A stretch of 64,000 nucleotides of DNA from Limnobaculum zhutongyuii (GTDB lineage Bacteria > Pseudomonadota > Gammaproteobacteria > Enterobacterales > Enterobacteriaceae). Within the stretch, counting starts at the first letter, position 1, and every line of letters begins with the position of its first letter. Location of the stretch: NCBI RefSeq assembly GCF_004295645.1, contig NZ_CP034752.1, positions 2,790,001 to 2,854,000 of the forward strand. The letters are read 5' to 3'. The notes beneath the pieces were generated by a model. It was not told the DNA's origin. It ran no database searches and worked only from the letters and a program-made list of their open reading frames with translations. Shown one piece after another: positions 17,268-26,870 of the stretch. Position numbers and translations under genes: made by a program.

Positions 17268-17750
17268 ATGACAAAGAAAAAAGCATACAAACCCGGTTCC
17301 GCAACCATTGCGATGAACAAACGAGCACGCCACGAATACTTCATTGAAGAAGAGATCGAGGCGGGTTTAGCCCTGCAAGGCTGGGAAGTAAAATCCATGC
17401 GCGCGGGCAAAGCAAATATCAGCGACAGCTATGTGGTATTCCGTGACGGTGAAGCCTATTTGTTTGGCGCCACCATTATTCCACTTAACGTTGCCTCCTC
17501 ACATATTGTTTGTGACCCAACCCGTACCCGCAAACTTCTGTTAAACAGAAAAGAGCTGGATAAGCTGTTTGGCTTGGCAAATCGCGATGGTTACACCATT
17601 GTTGCCCTTTCCATGTACTGGAAAAACGCCTGGAGCAAAATCAAAATCGGCGTGGCAAAAGGTAAGCAACTGCACGATAAACGTACCGATATTAAAGATC
17701 GCGAATGGCAGCTAAATAAAGCGCGGATTATGAAAAACGCCAACCGCTAA
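17268..17750 (+). CDS. smpB: SsrA-binding protein SmpB
   Basis: RNA-binding partner of tmRNA in ribosome rescue, 160 residues. The OB-fold core (ARHEYFIEEEIEAGLALQGWEVKSMRAGKANISDSYV in the N-terminal half) and the basic C-terminal tail (KRTDIKDREWQLNKARIMKNANR) that probes the empty mRNA channel are intact. No strong Shine-Dalgarno sequence is visible. In E. coli ssrA follows directly; here its partner RNA lies about 14 kb away, beyond the carnitine genes. Confidence 0.98.
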   Translation: MTKKKAYKPGSATIAMNKRARHEYFIEEEIEAGLALQGWEVKSMRAGKANISDSYVVFRDGEAYLFGATIIPLNVASSHIVCDPTRTRKLLLNRKELDKLFGLANRDGYTIVALSMYWKNAWSKIKIGVAKGKQLHDKRTDIKDREWQLNKARIMKNANR

Positions 17751-17770
17751 GGGTTGGCACTTTTCTTTTA
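17739..17770 (+). terminator. Terminator overlapping the end of smpB
   Basis: Stem GCCAACC / GGTTGGC spans the stop codon and is followed by ACTTTTCTTTT. It should end smpB transcription before the convergent cai operon. Confidence 0.75.
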
Positions 17771-17778
17771 ATACTGCG

Positions 17779-17820
17779 TTTGCCAACAGGATAAGCATCG
17801 AGCCCTATTCTGTTGGCAAA
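17779..17820. repeat. Inverted repeat between smpB and caiD
   Basis: TTTGCCAACAG at 17779-17789 is repeated as its exact complement at 17810-17820, an 11-bp stem with a 20-base loop. No T run follows on either strand directly. It lies 20 bp past the caiD stop and could end the cai operon, or mark the junction of the carnitine block. Confidence 0.7.
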
Positions 17821-17839
17821 TCACTTTCTGACCTCTGAT

Positions 17840-18625
17840 TTACTTTCCTTTCCACACCGGATCGCGCTTCTCTGCAAAAGCTTTTGGCCCTTCCAGTGCA
17901 TCTTCTGAATGAAGAACGGACGGATAATTTTTCAGCTTGCCACTACGTATATGGCGATAACCCTCTTCCACCGACATTTCACCGGTTTCACGATAGATCT
18001 CTTTTATTGCCGCCACCGCTAAAGGCGCACTGAGAGCCAGTTGATGTGCCAGCTCACGAGCCGTTTCCATTAACTGTCCGCTTTCCACTACCCGATTAAC
18101 TATTCCCCAACGCAAGGCTTCCTCGGCATTCATCTGGCGTCCGGTCATCATCATTTCGTTGGCAATGGCAGGTGGCAGTATCTTCGGCAGGCGCAGCATA
18201 CCGCCGCTGTCAGGTACAATGCCCAACTTCGTTTCGGGAACCGCGAAACTGGCGTTTTGAGAGCAAACGATCATATCTGCCGCCAGCGCTAGTTCAAAAC
18301 CACCACCAAAAGCGTAGCCATTTACCGCAGCGATCACCGGCTTATCCAGATTGAAAAGCTCCGTCAGCCCCGCAAATCCGCCCGGGCCGAAATCAGCATC
18401 AGGGGCTTCCCCTTCCGCGGCGGCTTTTAAGTCCCAACCGGCAGAGAAGAAACGCTCACCGGCACCGACAATAATCGCTACCCGCAATTCAGGATCGTCA
18501 CGAAACTGAATAAACACATCACCCATTTCAAAACTGGTTTTAGCATCGATAGCATTCGCTTTAGGTCGGTCTAAAATAATCTCCAGAATGTGGCCATTCC
18601 GGCTTACGTGTAACGATTCGCTCAT
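17840..18625 (-). CDS. caiD: Carnitinyl-CoA dehydratase
   Basis: Crotonase-family enzyme that interconverts L-carnitinyl-CoA and crotonobetainyl-CoA. The ATG at 18625 (MSESLHVSRNGHILEI) with GGAGTATT upstream gives 261 residues, the E. coli length; the longer frame to 18661 is not needed. Crotonase features: oxyanion-hole segment FSAGWDLKAAAEGE and NGYAFGGGFELALAAD, with the catalytic glutamates in ETKLGIVPDSGG. The end EKRDPVWKGK is as in the family. It is the last gene of caiTABCD here; caiE, which follows in E. coli, is absent. Confidence 0.96.
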   Translation of the reverse strand: MSESLHVSRNGHILEIILDRPKANAIDAKTSFEMGDVFIQFRDDPELRVAIIVGAGERFFSAGWDLKAAAEGEAPDADFGPGGFAGLTELFNLDKPVIAAVNGYAFGGGFELALAADMIVCSQNASFAVPETKLGIVPDSGGMLRLPKILPPAIANEMMMTGRQMNAEEALRWGIVNRVVESGQLMETARELAHQLALSAPLAVAAIKEIYRETGEMSVEEGYRHIRSGKLKNYPSVLHSEDALEGPKAFAEKRDPVWKGK

Positions 18626-18752
18626 GTTAATACTCCATTGACTGGCAATTAATAACGTCACTGAGCTGATAATGGAGCGCAGTAAACCAATACGACATCA
18701 GCATAAATAATCATGTCGTATCAGCGCTCTGTTTATGATTTCTTCAACACAC

Positions 18753-20318
18753 TCAGTGCAGACCTTTTTTAATAATTTTTCCCGAGCAGCTTCTTGGTAA
18801 GCTCTTTCTGATTTCCAGAAAGGATGGCACTTTAAATTTGGCCATATGGCTTTCACAAAATGAGAAGAACTCCTCTTCGGTTATGGTTTCCCCTTCATTG
18901 AGCACCACAAAAGCCTTAATGGCTTCATCCCGAATCGAATCCTTCAGACCAATGACCGTGACATCCATGATTTTGGGATGAGTGGAAATAATATTCTCCA
19001 GTTCGACGCAGGAAATATTTTCACCACTGCGTTTGATCATGTTGCAGCTACGCTCAACGAAGTAGAAGAAGCCTTCGTTATCGACATAACCATAATCACC
19101 GGTACGCAGCCAGCCATCGGCACTCAGTGCTTTAGCGGTCTCTTCAGGCATACGGTAATACTCTTTGAACAAGGTTTTGCCGGGGATGCCTTTAATACAG
19201 ATTTCTCCGGTCACATTAGCGTCCAACAGCGTTCCATCCCGATCGCGGATCTCTATTTCATAGGCAAATCCGGCGCGACCTATGGATGGCCAGCGGCGTT
19301 TATCTCCGGGGCGGTCACCAATGGCACCAACGATAGTCTCTGTCATACCGTAAGAGGTGAATAGCCGAACGCCAAAACGCTGAACAAAAGCCTCTTTTTC
19401 CCGATCGGAAATATTGAGATAAAACAGCACTTCACGCAGGCAGTGCTGCTTTTCCCATGGCATCTGCGGCTGCATCATCATGGTTTTGATCATCAGCGGT
19501 ATGCATTCGGTTACCGTCGCCCGGTATTTGCATACCTGCGCCCAAAACGTACGTGCACTGAATTTCTCCAACAGCACAAAGGTCGCACCAGCGGAGAAAG
19601 CGGCCATCGCCGCGGTACACTGGCAATCAATATGAAAGGCAGGCATTGGCGTCAGATAGACATCATCCTGACGCAAGGCGCACTGCCAGGAGGTATAGTA
19701 ACCGGCAAACCTCAGGTTATAGTGAGTGATCACTACTCCCTTGGGACGAGAAGTGGTGCCGGAGGTAAACAATATTTCCGCCGTATCTTCAACATCGAGA
19801 TCTTCCCAATGCATCAAATGAAGGGGTTGAACCTGTTTCAGATGGTGAAAGTCCAGCACATCAGATAGAGATTTATCTTCTGCGATCGCGTCGATCAACA
19901 TGAGCCGCTGTATTGGCGCCAGCGCCTCCTGCTGAATCTCCTGATACATGGCAATAAATTCCCTGCTGGTTACTACCATCGAAGCTTCGCACTGATTAAC
20001 GATATAGGCGCTCTCGTTTTTTAGCAGGTTGGCATTAACCGGTACCATGACCGCGCCAATTTTCGCCAAACCAAACCAGCAAAAGAAAAACTCAGCACAG
20101 TTACAGTTATTGAGATGCAGAGCTATCTTGTCGCCTTTAGCCACTCCGAGTGAATGAAAGAGATTAGCGGTACGATTAATCTCCTCATTTAACTCACGGT
20201 AGCTATATTCCAGCGCCAGCCCCTGAAGGTTCTCTACAATCAATGCAGTTTTATCGCCATGCAGTTCTGCAAGGTCATCCCACATTTGACGTAAATCTTG
20301 TCTACCTACTATATCCAT
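18753..20318 (-). CDS. caiC: Carnitine/crotonobetaine-CoA ligase
   Basis: AMP-forming acyl-CoA synthetase that charges carnitine, crotonobetaine or gamma-butyrobetaine with CoA. The adenylation signature ILFTSGTTSRPKGVVITHYN, the motif TSYGMTE and the ligase hinge GWLRTGDYGYVDNEGFFYFVERSCNMIKR are present, with the catalytic C-terminal lysine region SCSGKIIKKGLH. The frame extends to a TTG at 20381, but the ATG at 20318 (MDIVGRQDLRQMWDDLA) matches the family start and gives 521 residues. Confidence 0.95.
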   Translation of the reverse strand: MDIVGRQDLRQMWDDLAELHGDKTALIVENLQGLALEYSYRELNEEINRTANLFHSLGVAKGDKIALHLNNCNCAEFFFCWFGLAKIGAVMVPVNANLLKNESAYIVNQCEASMVVTSREFIAMYQEIQQEALAPIQRLMLIDAIAEDKSLSDVLDFHHLKQVQPLHLMHWEDLDVEDTAEILFTSGTTSRPKGVVITHYNLRFAGYYTSWQCALRQDDVYLTPMPAFHIDCQCTAAMAAFSAGATFVLLEKFSARTFWAQVCKYRATVTECIPLMIKTMMMQPQMPWEKQHCLREVLFYLNISDREKEAFVQRFGVRLFTSYGMTETIVGAIGDRPGDKRRWPSIGRAGFAYEIEIRDRDGTLLDANVTGEICIKGIPGKTLFKEYYRMPEETAKALSADGWLRTGDYGYVDNEGFFYFVERSCNMIKRSGENISCVELENIISTHPKIMDVTVIGLKDSIRDEAIKAFVVLNEGETITEEEFFSFCESHMAKFKVPSFLEIRKSLPRSCSGKIIKKGLH

Positions 20319-20397
20319 TCCATACCTACCCAATATTGCTGCACGGTTGGTGGGGTGCAATGACGACAAAATCTTATTCAATGAGTAACTAAAGCGG

Positions 20398-21615
20398 TTA
20401 TCCCACCTTGGCCAGACCTTTAGTTACCAGTTGCTGGATTTCCGCCTCACTGTAGCCAACGTTGGCTAAAATGGCGGCAGTGTCCATTCCCAGGGTTGGC
20501 ATACCGCGCCAAATTTGTCCCGGATTATTCTTAAACTTCGGCATGACGTTTGGCCCTTTACAGTCCTGGCCATCAATGGTTTGCCAATGAGTGATAGACT
20601 CACGGGCAACATACTGCGGATTGTCTTCCAGCTCAGGAATGGTCAGCACTTTAGTCGATGCGATTTTCAGTTCGGCAAAGCGCGCCAGCACCTGAGCAAT
20701 TGGCCTTTCGGCTAAAAACTCATCCAGTTTATCTTCAACAAACTGACCTTTAGGACATTCGATGCGGTGTATCAGTTGCGTATCTTCCGGAATTTCAGGC
20801 GTTCCCCACAGGTCATCAATCCCCATATCCTTAAACATTTCCTGAATCTGGTTCACACCCACCAGCTCCATCACTATGTAGCCATCCTGGCATTTATACA
20901 GGCCACAGCCGGTATAATAAGGGTCTTTCCCTTTGGTCATACGCGGACAAATTTCGCCGCCGTTAAAGTAATCCATCATGAAGTACTGACCCATACGCAA
21001 CATCACTTCATACATTGCCACGTCGATACTTTCACCCACGCCGGTTTCGCGCACCTTATGCAATGCAGCCAGCGTTGCCGTGGTTACCGTCATACCAGAG
21101 AAATAGTCTGCCGTATAAGGGAAAGCCGGCATCGGTTGATCTTTATCACCATTTTGAATCAGATAGCCGCTAAAAGCCTGAGCAATGGTGTTATAAGCAG
21201 CAAGATTGGTGTACTCCGGCGTACCGTACTGACCAAAACCTGAGAGGTGAGCAATCACCAACTTTGGGTTATGTTCCCACAGCACTTCATCCGTAATACC
21301 ACGACGGGCAAAAGCAGGCCCTTTACTGGCTTCAATGAAAATATCTGTGGTTTCAATCAGCTTCAGAAAAGCTTCACGCCCTTCATCTTTAAAGATATTC
21401 AGTGACAGTGCGTGCAGGTTACGCCTTGAGAGCTGGGGATAATTAGGTTGAATACGAATGGTATCGCCGTAAGTGACGTTTTCGATCCAGATAACTTCTG
21501 CGCCCCACTCGGCAAACATTTGTCCGGCAAAGGGACCGGCGATCTCAATTCCGGAAAAAACTACCCGTAAACCGGAAAGTGGGCCGAATGTGGGCATGGA
21601 TAACCGTTCAGACAT
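20398..21615 (-). CDS. caiB: L-carnitine/crotonobetaine CoA-transferase
   Basis: Class III (family III) CoA-transferase that moves CoA from gamma-butyrobetainyl-CoA to incoming carnitine, so that no ATP is needed in steady state. The start region PTFGPLSGLRVVFSGIEIAGPFAGQMFAEWGAEVI and the segment containing the catalytic aspartate (PYTADYFSGM) match the family closely. The ATG at 21615 gives 405 residues as in E. coli; the open frame to a GTG at 21639 adds eight. It sits between caiA and caiC. Confidence 0.96.
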   Translation of the reverse strand: MSERLSMPTFGPLSGLRVVFSGIEIAGPFAGQMFAEWGAEVIWIENVTYGDTIRIQPNYPQLSRRNLHALSLNIFKDEGREAFLKLIETTDIFIEASKGPAFARRGITDEVLWEHNPKLVIAHLSGFGQYGTPEYTNLAAYNTIAQAFSGYLIQNGDKDQPMPAFPYTADYFSGMTVTTATLAALHKVRETGVGESIDVAMYEVMLRMGQYFMMDYFNGGEICPRMTKGKDPYYTGCGLYKCQDGYIVMELVGVNQIQEMFKDMGIDDLWGTPEIPEDTQLIHRIECPKGQFVEDKLDEFLAERPIAQVLARFAELKIASTKVLTIPELEDNPQYVARESITHWQTIDGQDCKGPNVMPKFKNNPGQIWRGMPTLGMDTAAILANVGYSEAEIQQLVTKGLAKVG

Positions 21616-21702
21616 AATTATTAGCCTTTTGTATGGCACCAGCTCAGGAATGCTTCAGGTCAGCACTTCACCAAAAGCACCCCTGTTGTCTGGTGAAAGT
21701 GA

Positions 21703-22845
21703 TTAACGATACTTTTTCAGTTCGGCACGGCCCAGAGTCAGAATCTGCATTTCATCTGAACCACCGGAAATACGGTCAACCCGCAGGTCACGCCAGAAGC
21801 GAGTGACCCGATGGTCTCCGGCAATACCGATACCACCCAGCACCTGCATGGCAGAGTCCACCACTTCAAAAGCGGCGTTCGCACAATAGAATTTACACAT
21901 TGCCGCATCGCCAGAGGTCATCAGGCCGTTATCGCTTTTCCAGGCTGATTCAAACAGCATATTTTTCATGGCGTTCAGTTTGATCGCCATATGGGCAAAC
22001 TTTTCCTGAATCAGCTGGAAGCGACCAATGGTTTCACCAAACTGCACGTGCTGGTTAGCGTACTTAGCCGCATCTTCATAGGCACAGTAAGCGGTACCGT
22101 AGTTGGTTAAAGCCACAATGAAACGTTCATGATCGAACTCTTCTTTCACCCGGTTAAAACCGTTACCTTCGCGGCCGAACATGTCTTTCTCTTCCAGTTC
22201 GACATTATCGAATACGATTTCGCAGCAGCTATCCATTCTCAGCCCCAGCTTCTCCAGCTTGGAGGCTTTAACACCCGGCTTGCTCATATCCACAAACCAT
22301 TCTGAGTAAACCGGCTTATCCGGTGAAGCGGCATCCCGGGCCATCACCACGATATAAGGGGTGTAGGCACTACTGGTAATAAAGCACTTGCTACCGTTGA
22401 GATACACTTTGCCATTCTTGCGGGTGTAGTTAGTCTGCAGGCTTCCTACATCAGAACCCGCGCCCGGTTCGGTAATGGCGGAGTTCCACATCTGCTTACC
22501 CGTGCCCTGAAACGCCATAATCTTGTCGATTTGTTCCTGAGTACCTTCGCGCAGAACGGTATTAAAGCCACCCGGCAGTTGATACAGCACATAAGTCGGT
22601 GCCCCCAAACGCCCCAGCTCCGCCCACACTGCCGCCAGCGTGACAAATCCGGCATCCAGTCCACCGTGCTCTTCCGGCAGCAGCAGACTATCCAGCCCCA
22701 TTTCTGCCAGCGCTCTGACAAAGCGCTCAGGATACTCACTGTTACGGTCGCATTCGGCAAAGTAGGCTTCCCAGTTTTCCTGCGCCATTAAATCTCGAAT
22801 ACCGGCAACAAACAGCTCCTGTTCATCGGTCAATGTAAAATCCAT
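21703..22845 (-). CDS. caiA: Crotonobetainyl-CoA reductase (acyl-CoA dehydrogenase family)
   Basis: Flavoprotein that reduces crotonobetainyl-CoA to gamma-butyrobetainyl-CoA with electrons from FixABCX. It has 380 residues, as in E. coli. Acyl-CoA dehydrogenase signatures are present: AITEPGAGSDVGSLQT (flavin and substrate binding), and QVLGGIGIAGDHRVTRFWRDLRVDRISGGSDEMQ at the C-terminus. It is the second gene of the operon, after caiT. Confidence 0.96.
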   Translation of the reverse strand: MDFTLTDEQELFVAGIRDLMAQENWEAYFAECDRNSEYPERFVRALAEMGLDSLLLPEEHGGLDAGFVTLAAVWAELGRLGAPTYVLYQLPGGFNTVLREGTQEQIDKIMAFQGTGKQMWNSAITEPGAGSDVGSLQTNYTRKNGKVYLNGSKCFITSSAYTPYIVVMARDAASPDKPVYSEWFVDMSKPGVKASKLEKLGLRMDSCCEIVFDNVELEEKDMFGREGNGFNRVKEEFDHERFIVALTNYGTAYCAYEDAAKYANQHVQFGETIGRFQLIQEKFAHMAIKLNAMKNMLFESAWKSDNGLMTSGDAAMCKFYCANAAFEVVDSAMQVLGGIGIAGDHRVTRFWRDLRVDRISGGSDEMQILTLGRAELKKYR

Positions 22846-22879
22846 AGGTAAGGCCTCTTCTGTTTTCTGTGTTAAAAGA

Positions 22880-24409
22880 TCAATATTTCCAATGAGTCGC
22901 TTTGGCGTCTTTCAGGAAAGAGATGGTTATCATTATGTTGACGAAGAACAGCGGACATCCTCCGGCAATAATCGCTGTCTGAATCGGCTTAAGGCCACCT
23001 AATGCCAGCAGGATGATGCCGATAATGCCCACCAGCACCGACCAGCCCACCCGTACCCAAACCGGCGGTTCGTCGTAGCCATTGGCTTCTTTACAGGTCG
23101 ACATGGCCAGCGTGTAAGAACAGGCGTTAATCAGTGTTACCGTGGCGATAAAGCAGAGAATAAAGAATGCCCACATGGTGACCGTACTTAACGGCAATGC
23201 AGCCCAGGTTTGGATAATCGCCCTCGCCACACCGTGTTGTTCAATGATTTGTGGAATATTGATGGTTTGGTTATTAATCAGCGACAGGGTGTTACTACCC
23301 AGAATGGTCCACAGCAGCCAGGTTGATGCCGTCAGGCCACCTACCATTCCCAGACACAGTTGACGTACGCTACGTCCTTTAGAGATACGCGCCAGGAAGA
23401 TACACATCTGGATGCCGTAAACGATCCACCACGCCCAGTAAAATACTGTCCAGCCCTGTGGGAACCCACTTTTGCTGATCGCATCGGTATAAAACAGCAT
23501 CCGACCCACGTTCATCAGCAATACCCCAACCGAATCGGTGAAGTAGTTGACCGTAAAGCTGGTTGCACCAATGATAAATACCCAGGCCAGAATAATAATG
23601 CTCAGATAGTTACGCACATCACTGGCAATTTTGATCCCTTTTTGCAGACCAAACGCAACGCAAATGGCGTTAAATATGATCCAGCAGCCAATGATTAATG
23701 CATCCAGCTCCAGCGTATGAGGAATACCAAACAGATACTGAATACACTCGGTTACCAGTGGCGTTGCCAGCCCAAGGCTGGTGCCCATTGCCAGAATCAG
23801 CGCCACTAAGTAGAGGTTATCTACCATGGTACCGATGATCCCTTTACAGCGTTTTTCTCCCAGCAGGGGCACTAAGGTTCCGCTTGGGCGCATCACATTG
23901 ATTTTTCTTACAAACATGAAGTAGCCAAAGGCTACTGCCAGGAAGCTATAGGTTGCCCACGGCAACGGCCCCCAGTGGAACAAACTATAAGCCAGACCTA
24001 ACTCTTTAGCCGGAGTAGAGAACGGTTCCAGACCAAACGGAGGGGAAGAAACGTAGTAATAAATCTCAATGGAGCCCCAGAACAAAACTGCAGCCGAAGT
24101 ACAGGAGGCGAACATCATGAAAATCCAGCTTAGGGTGCTAAATTCCGGCTTTTCATCCCCCAGAGTACGATGAGCAAACGGTCCAAAAATCAGCCAGAAC
24201 CAGCCGCCGAACATAACGACCATGTACCATTCAAACGCCCATCCCCATTCATAGGTGATGTAGTTAAATACTGAATTGATAACCGCGTTTGACGCCTCCA
24301 GATCGCGAACCGTCAGATAGCAAAGTATTGCTACAATAATCAGTGAGGGAAAAAAGACTTTGGGTTCTATTCCCGTTTTCTTTTTACCAGCTTCATTTTC
24401 ATTTTTCAT
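22880..24409 (-). CDS. caiT: L-carnitine/gamma-butyrobetaine antiporter
   Basis: BCCT-family transporter that swaps external carnitine for internal gamma-butyrobetaine, independent of sodium or proton gradients. Twelve membrane spans can be traced. The BCCT signature region with tryptophans is present (ETWAAL-like segment QTWAALPLSTVTMWAFFILCF in two pieces, and YWAWWIVYGIQM). The ATG at 24409 (MKNENEAGKKKTGIEPKVFF) gives 509 residues and matches the family N-terminus. It has no Shine-Dalgarno of its own, but a six-codon frame with a strong site ends on its start codon. Confidence 0.95.
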   Translation of the reverse strand: MKNENEAGKKKTGIEPKVFFPSLIIVAILCYLTVRDLEASNAVINSVFNYITYEWGWAFEWYMVVMFGGWFWLIFGPFAHRTLGDEKPEFSTLSWIFMMFASCTSAAVLFWGSIEIYYYVSSPPFGLEPFSTPAKELGLAYSLFHWGPLPWATYSFLAVAFGYFMFVRKINVMRPSGTLVPLLGEKRCKGIIGTMVDNLYLVALILAMGTSLGLATPLVTECIQYLFGIPHTLELDALIIGCWIIFNAICVAFGLQKGIKIASDVRNYLSIIILAWVFIIGATSFTVNYFTDSVGVLLMNVGRMLFYTDAISKSGFPQGWTVFYWAWWIVYGIQMCIFLARISKGRSVRQLCLGMVGGLTASTWLLWTILGSNTLSLINNQTINIPQIIEQHGVARAIIQTWAALPLSTVTMWAFFILCFIATVTLINACSYTLAMSTCKEANGYDEPPVWVRVGWSVLVGIIGIILLALGGLKPIQTAIIAGGCPLFFVNIMITISFLKDAKATHWKY

Positions 24410-24426
24410 TTTTGTATCTGCCCCAT
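24406..24426 (-). CDS. Putative six-residue leader peptide coupled to caiT
   Basis: The strong ribosome-binding site AGGAGA is spaced seven bases from an ATG at 24426, not from the caiT start. That ATG opens the frame MGQIQK, whose TGA overlaps the caiT ATG as ATGA. This suggests that ribosomes load on the mini-frame and re-initiate on caiT. The alternative is a longer caiT from a GTG at 24442 that would contain the Shine-Dalgarno itself; that is less likely because E. coli CaiT begins MKNEK. Confidence 0.5.
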   Translation of the reverse strand: MGQIQK

Positions 24427-25087
24427 GAAATATTCTCCTCACAATGGCAATATTGAGAGCTACGTTTCTAAACAGAAACTATCCATGTCACCTTAAACAG
24501 GTGAACACACCCGGCATAAAATTATCTTTTTAATTAGACTTCAGATTTATAAAATCAAAAACACAACGCATTAAATAAATAAACAGAATTCAGAACATAT
24601 TCCTTAATGTAAAAAACTCAGCTAATTAACATGAGGTTTATAATGAAATTTGAACGGTGAATAATCCGTGATCTTAATCAAGTTATGTCCCTGATTTCGC
24701 CTTGCTACCGATAAGCCTCAGAGATACCACATCGTTTTAAATTCAAAAATATCATTTAAAATCATTATGATAAAAAACAAAACAACTACTAAAAAAGGGT
24801 TAGATGAAGAGGTGACACTTTCAATATTGGTGATCTACGTATTATTTTGACCCGATGAATCATGGTATTTCTATTGCCATCAGGATAATTTGATGTTGAG
24901 GAATGGATAAATAGAATATTAATTAATCACATTAAGTCTGGTGAACTATTTTACCGTTAATAACCACGTAAACTTTTAAACGGCTTCTAATATGCCGTTA
25001 TATTATATTTTCCTTAATTTGTATTTACTTTCTAATTTGGGAAATACTTCACAATATTGAAAATTATATTGCCTAATCGGAGAAGTG
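24427..25087. promoter_or_regulatory. cai/fix divergent regulatory region
   Basis: About 660 bp of AT-rich DNA between the divergent caiT and fixA operons, with no gene. In E. coli this region binds CRP, FNR and the activator CaiF. Visible here are GTGATCTTAATCAA (24668-24681), which fits both an FNR box (one mismatch) and a degenerate CRP site; the inverted repeat TCACC-N7-GGTGA near 24488-24504; and further GGTGA repeats near 24814 and 24831. Which protein binds which element cannot be told from sequence alone. Confidence 0.6.
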
Positions 25088-25861
25088 ATGAAAATAATTG
25101 CATGCTATAAGCTTATTCCTGAGGAGCAGGATATTACCGTTAACAGTGATGGCACGCTGAACCTCAATAAAACAGATGCAAAAATCAGCCAATTCGACCT
25201 TAACGCTATTGAAGCTGCCTGCGCGCTAAAACAGCAAAATAGCGATATTCATATTGTTGCCATGAGCTCCGGTGGTGAAGCGCTGGCAAATCCTAAAGGG
25301 CGTAAAGATGTACTGTCACGCGGCCCGGATGAGCTGATTGTTGTCTCTGAACCCGGGCTGGAAAATGCCCTGCCCCATCAAACGGCGGCGATTCTGGCCG
25401 CGGCAGCACAAAAATCAGGCTTCGATCTGATCCTCTGTGGTGATGGTTCCGCTGACCTCTATGCCCAGCAGGTTGGCCTGTTACTGGGTGAAGCCTTGGG
25501 TGTTAGCGCCATTAACGGTGTTAGCCGCATTATCAGCCTTTCCGATACACAAATTCAGGTGGAACGTACGCTGGAAGATGAGGTGGAAACCTTAACCCTC
25601 AATCTGCCTGCGGTGGTTGCCGTATCTACCGATATTAATGCGCCGCAAATCCCTTCCATGAAGGCGATTCTTGGCGCGGCTAAAAAACCGGTTCAGGCCT
25701 GGCAATCCGCAGATTTAGGTCTGGGTGATGTGAGCGGTTATACCACATTACTCAGCGTACTGGCCCCTCAACAGAAAGCGCGTGCTCGCGTAATCATTGA
25801 AGGCGATGGCGAAGAACAAATCGCCGAATTTGCAGAACACCTGCGTAAAGTAATTGGTTAA
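25088..25861 (+). CDS. fixA: Electron transfer flavoprotein FixA (beta-type subunit)
   Basis: Beta-type ETF subunit of 257 residues that, with FixB, passes electrons to crotonobetainyl-CoA reductase. Family features: KIIACYKLIPEEQDI at the start, DLNAIEAACALKQ, GRKDVLSRGPDEL, and the C-terminal signature (PSMKAILGAAKKPVQAW). A GTG lies one codon upstream; the ATG at 25088 fits the family. It is the first gene of fixABCX; fixB starts 12 bp after it. Confidence 0.96.
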   Translation: MKIIACYKLIPEEQDITVNSDGTLNLNKTDAKISQFDLNAIEAACALKQQNSDIHIVAMSSGGEALANPKGRKDVLSRGPDELIVVSEPGLENALPHQTAAILAAAAQKSGFDLILCGDGSADLYAQQVGLLLGEALGVSAINGVSRIISLSDTQIQVERTLEDEVETLTLNLPAVVAVSTDINAPQIPSMKAILGAAKKPVQAWQSADLGLGDVSGYTTLLSVLAPQQKARARVIIEGDGEEQIAEFAEHLRKVIG

Positions 25862-25873
25862 TGAGGGGATGAC

Positions 25874-26815
25874 ATGAGCAAATTTTCAACTGTTTGGGTA
25901 TTTAGTGATGCTGCATCCCGCCTGCCGGAACTGATGGGTGCAGCCCGTCAGCTTGGTGAAGACGTTCGCGTCATTGTTCAGGGTAATGAGCAGTCGGCTC
26001 AGGCTTTTCGCCTTGGCGCAGATGCGGCATATGATTTAGGCTCCATCCCGGCAGATCGCATTATCGAAGACTATGCAGATACGCTGGTACAAACCATTAA
26101 AAATCACGCGCCAAACGCTCTGGTGCTGTTACCCGCCACCCGACGCTGCAAAGCGCTGGCGGCACGACTGGGTGCCCGCCTTACTGCCGGTGTGGTTAAT
26201 GACGCCAATGAACTGGTTTTGCAGGATGGTCACATCGTAGCAACCCACATGGTGTATGGCGGACTGGCGTTTGGTAAAGAGCAAATTACAACACCTTATG
26301 CGGTAACCACCCTGAACAGCGGCGTATTTGAGGTCGCTCAGGAAGATTCCGCCCGCACCGGTAGCGCCACATCGCTGGAGTTCGTCGCACCTAAGAATCC
26401 AATTATCTGCGTCTCCCGTAAGGTTAAGCAAAGTAACAGCGTCGACCTCGGCAAAGCCAGACTGGTGGTTAGCGTAGGCCGCGGTATCGGCAATCAGGCA
26501 AATATCTCGATTGCCGAAGCCCTTAGCAATGCGATGGGTGCTGAACTCGGCTGTTCGCGTCCGGTAGCTGAAAACGAAAAATGGATGGATCGGGAACGCT
26601 ATGTCGGTATCTCCGGCATTATGATCAAGCCTGAGCTCTATCTGGCTCTGGGCATCTCCGGTCAAATCCAGCATATGGTTGGTGCCAACGGCGCTCAAAT
26701 CATCATGGCGATCAACAAAGATAAAAACGCGCCGATTTTCCAGTATGCCGATTATGGTCTGGTTGGCGATCTAATGAAGATCGTTCCTGCGCTTACTGAG
26801 GCGTTAAAACGTTAA
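25874..26815 (+). CDS. fixB: Electron transfer flavoprotein FixB (alpha-type subunit)
   Basis: Alpha-type ETF subunit of 313 residues. The C-terminal FAD-binding segment is present: VVSVGRGIGNQANISIAEALSNAMGAELGCSRPVAENEKWM, then VGISGIMIKPELYLALGISGQIQHMVGA, and the end with IMAINKDKNAPIFQYADYGLVGD. GAGGGG precedes the ATG. It forms a heterodimer with FixA. Confidence 0.96.
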   Translation: MSKFSTVWVFSDAASRLPELMGAARQLGEDVRVIVQGNEQSAQAFRLGADAAYDLGSIPADRIIEDYADTLVQTIKNHAPNALVLLPATRRCKALAARLGARLTAGVVNDANELVLQDGHIVATHMVYGGLAFGKEQITTPYAVTTLNSGVFEVAQEDSARTGSATSLEFVAPKNPIICVSRKVKQSNSVDLGKARLVVSVGRGIGNQANISIAEALSNAMGAELGCSRPVAENEKWMDRERYVGISGIMIKPELYLALGISGQIQHMVGANGAQIIMAINKDKNAPIFQYADYGLVGDLMKIVPALTEALKR

Positions 26816-26870
26816 CGAGACGGCGCGGTCATTCAGGGCTGCGCCATTTTATCGTCTACCTGGAGACACT

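Noticed and set aside
24488..24504. CRP site in the caiT-fixA region
   Set aside because: The inverted repeat is TCACC-N7-GGTGA, the reverse polarity and spacing of the CRP consensus TGTGA-N6-TCACA, so it is not called a CRP site.
26129..26698. 189-codon minus-strand frame inside fixB
   Set aside because: Antisense to a clear ETF alpha subunit gene; no family features.
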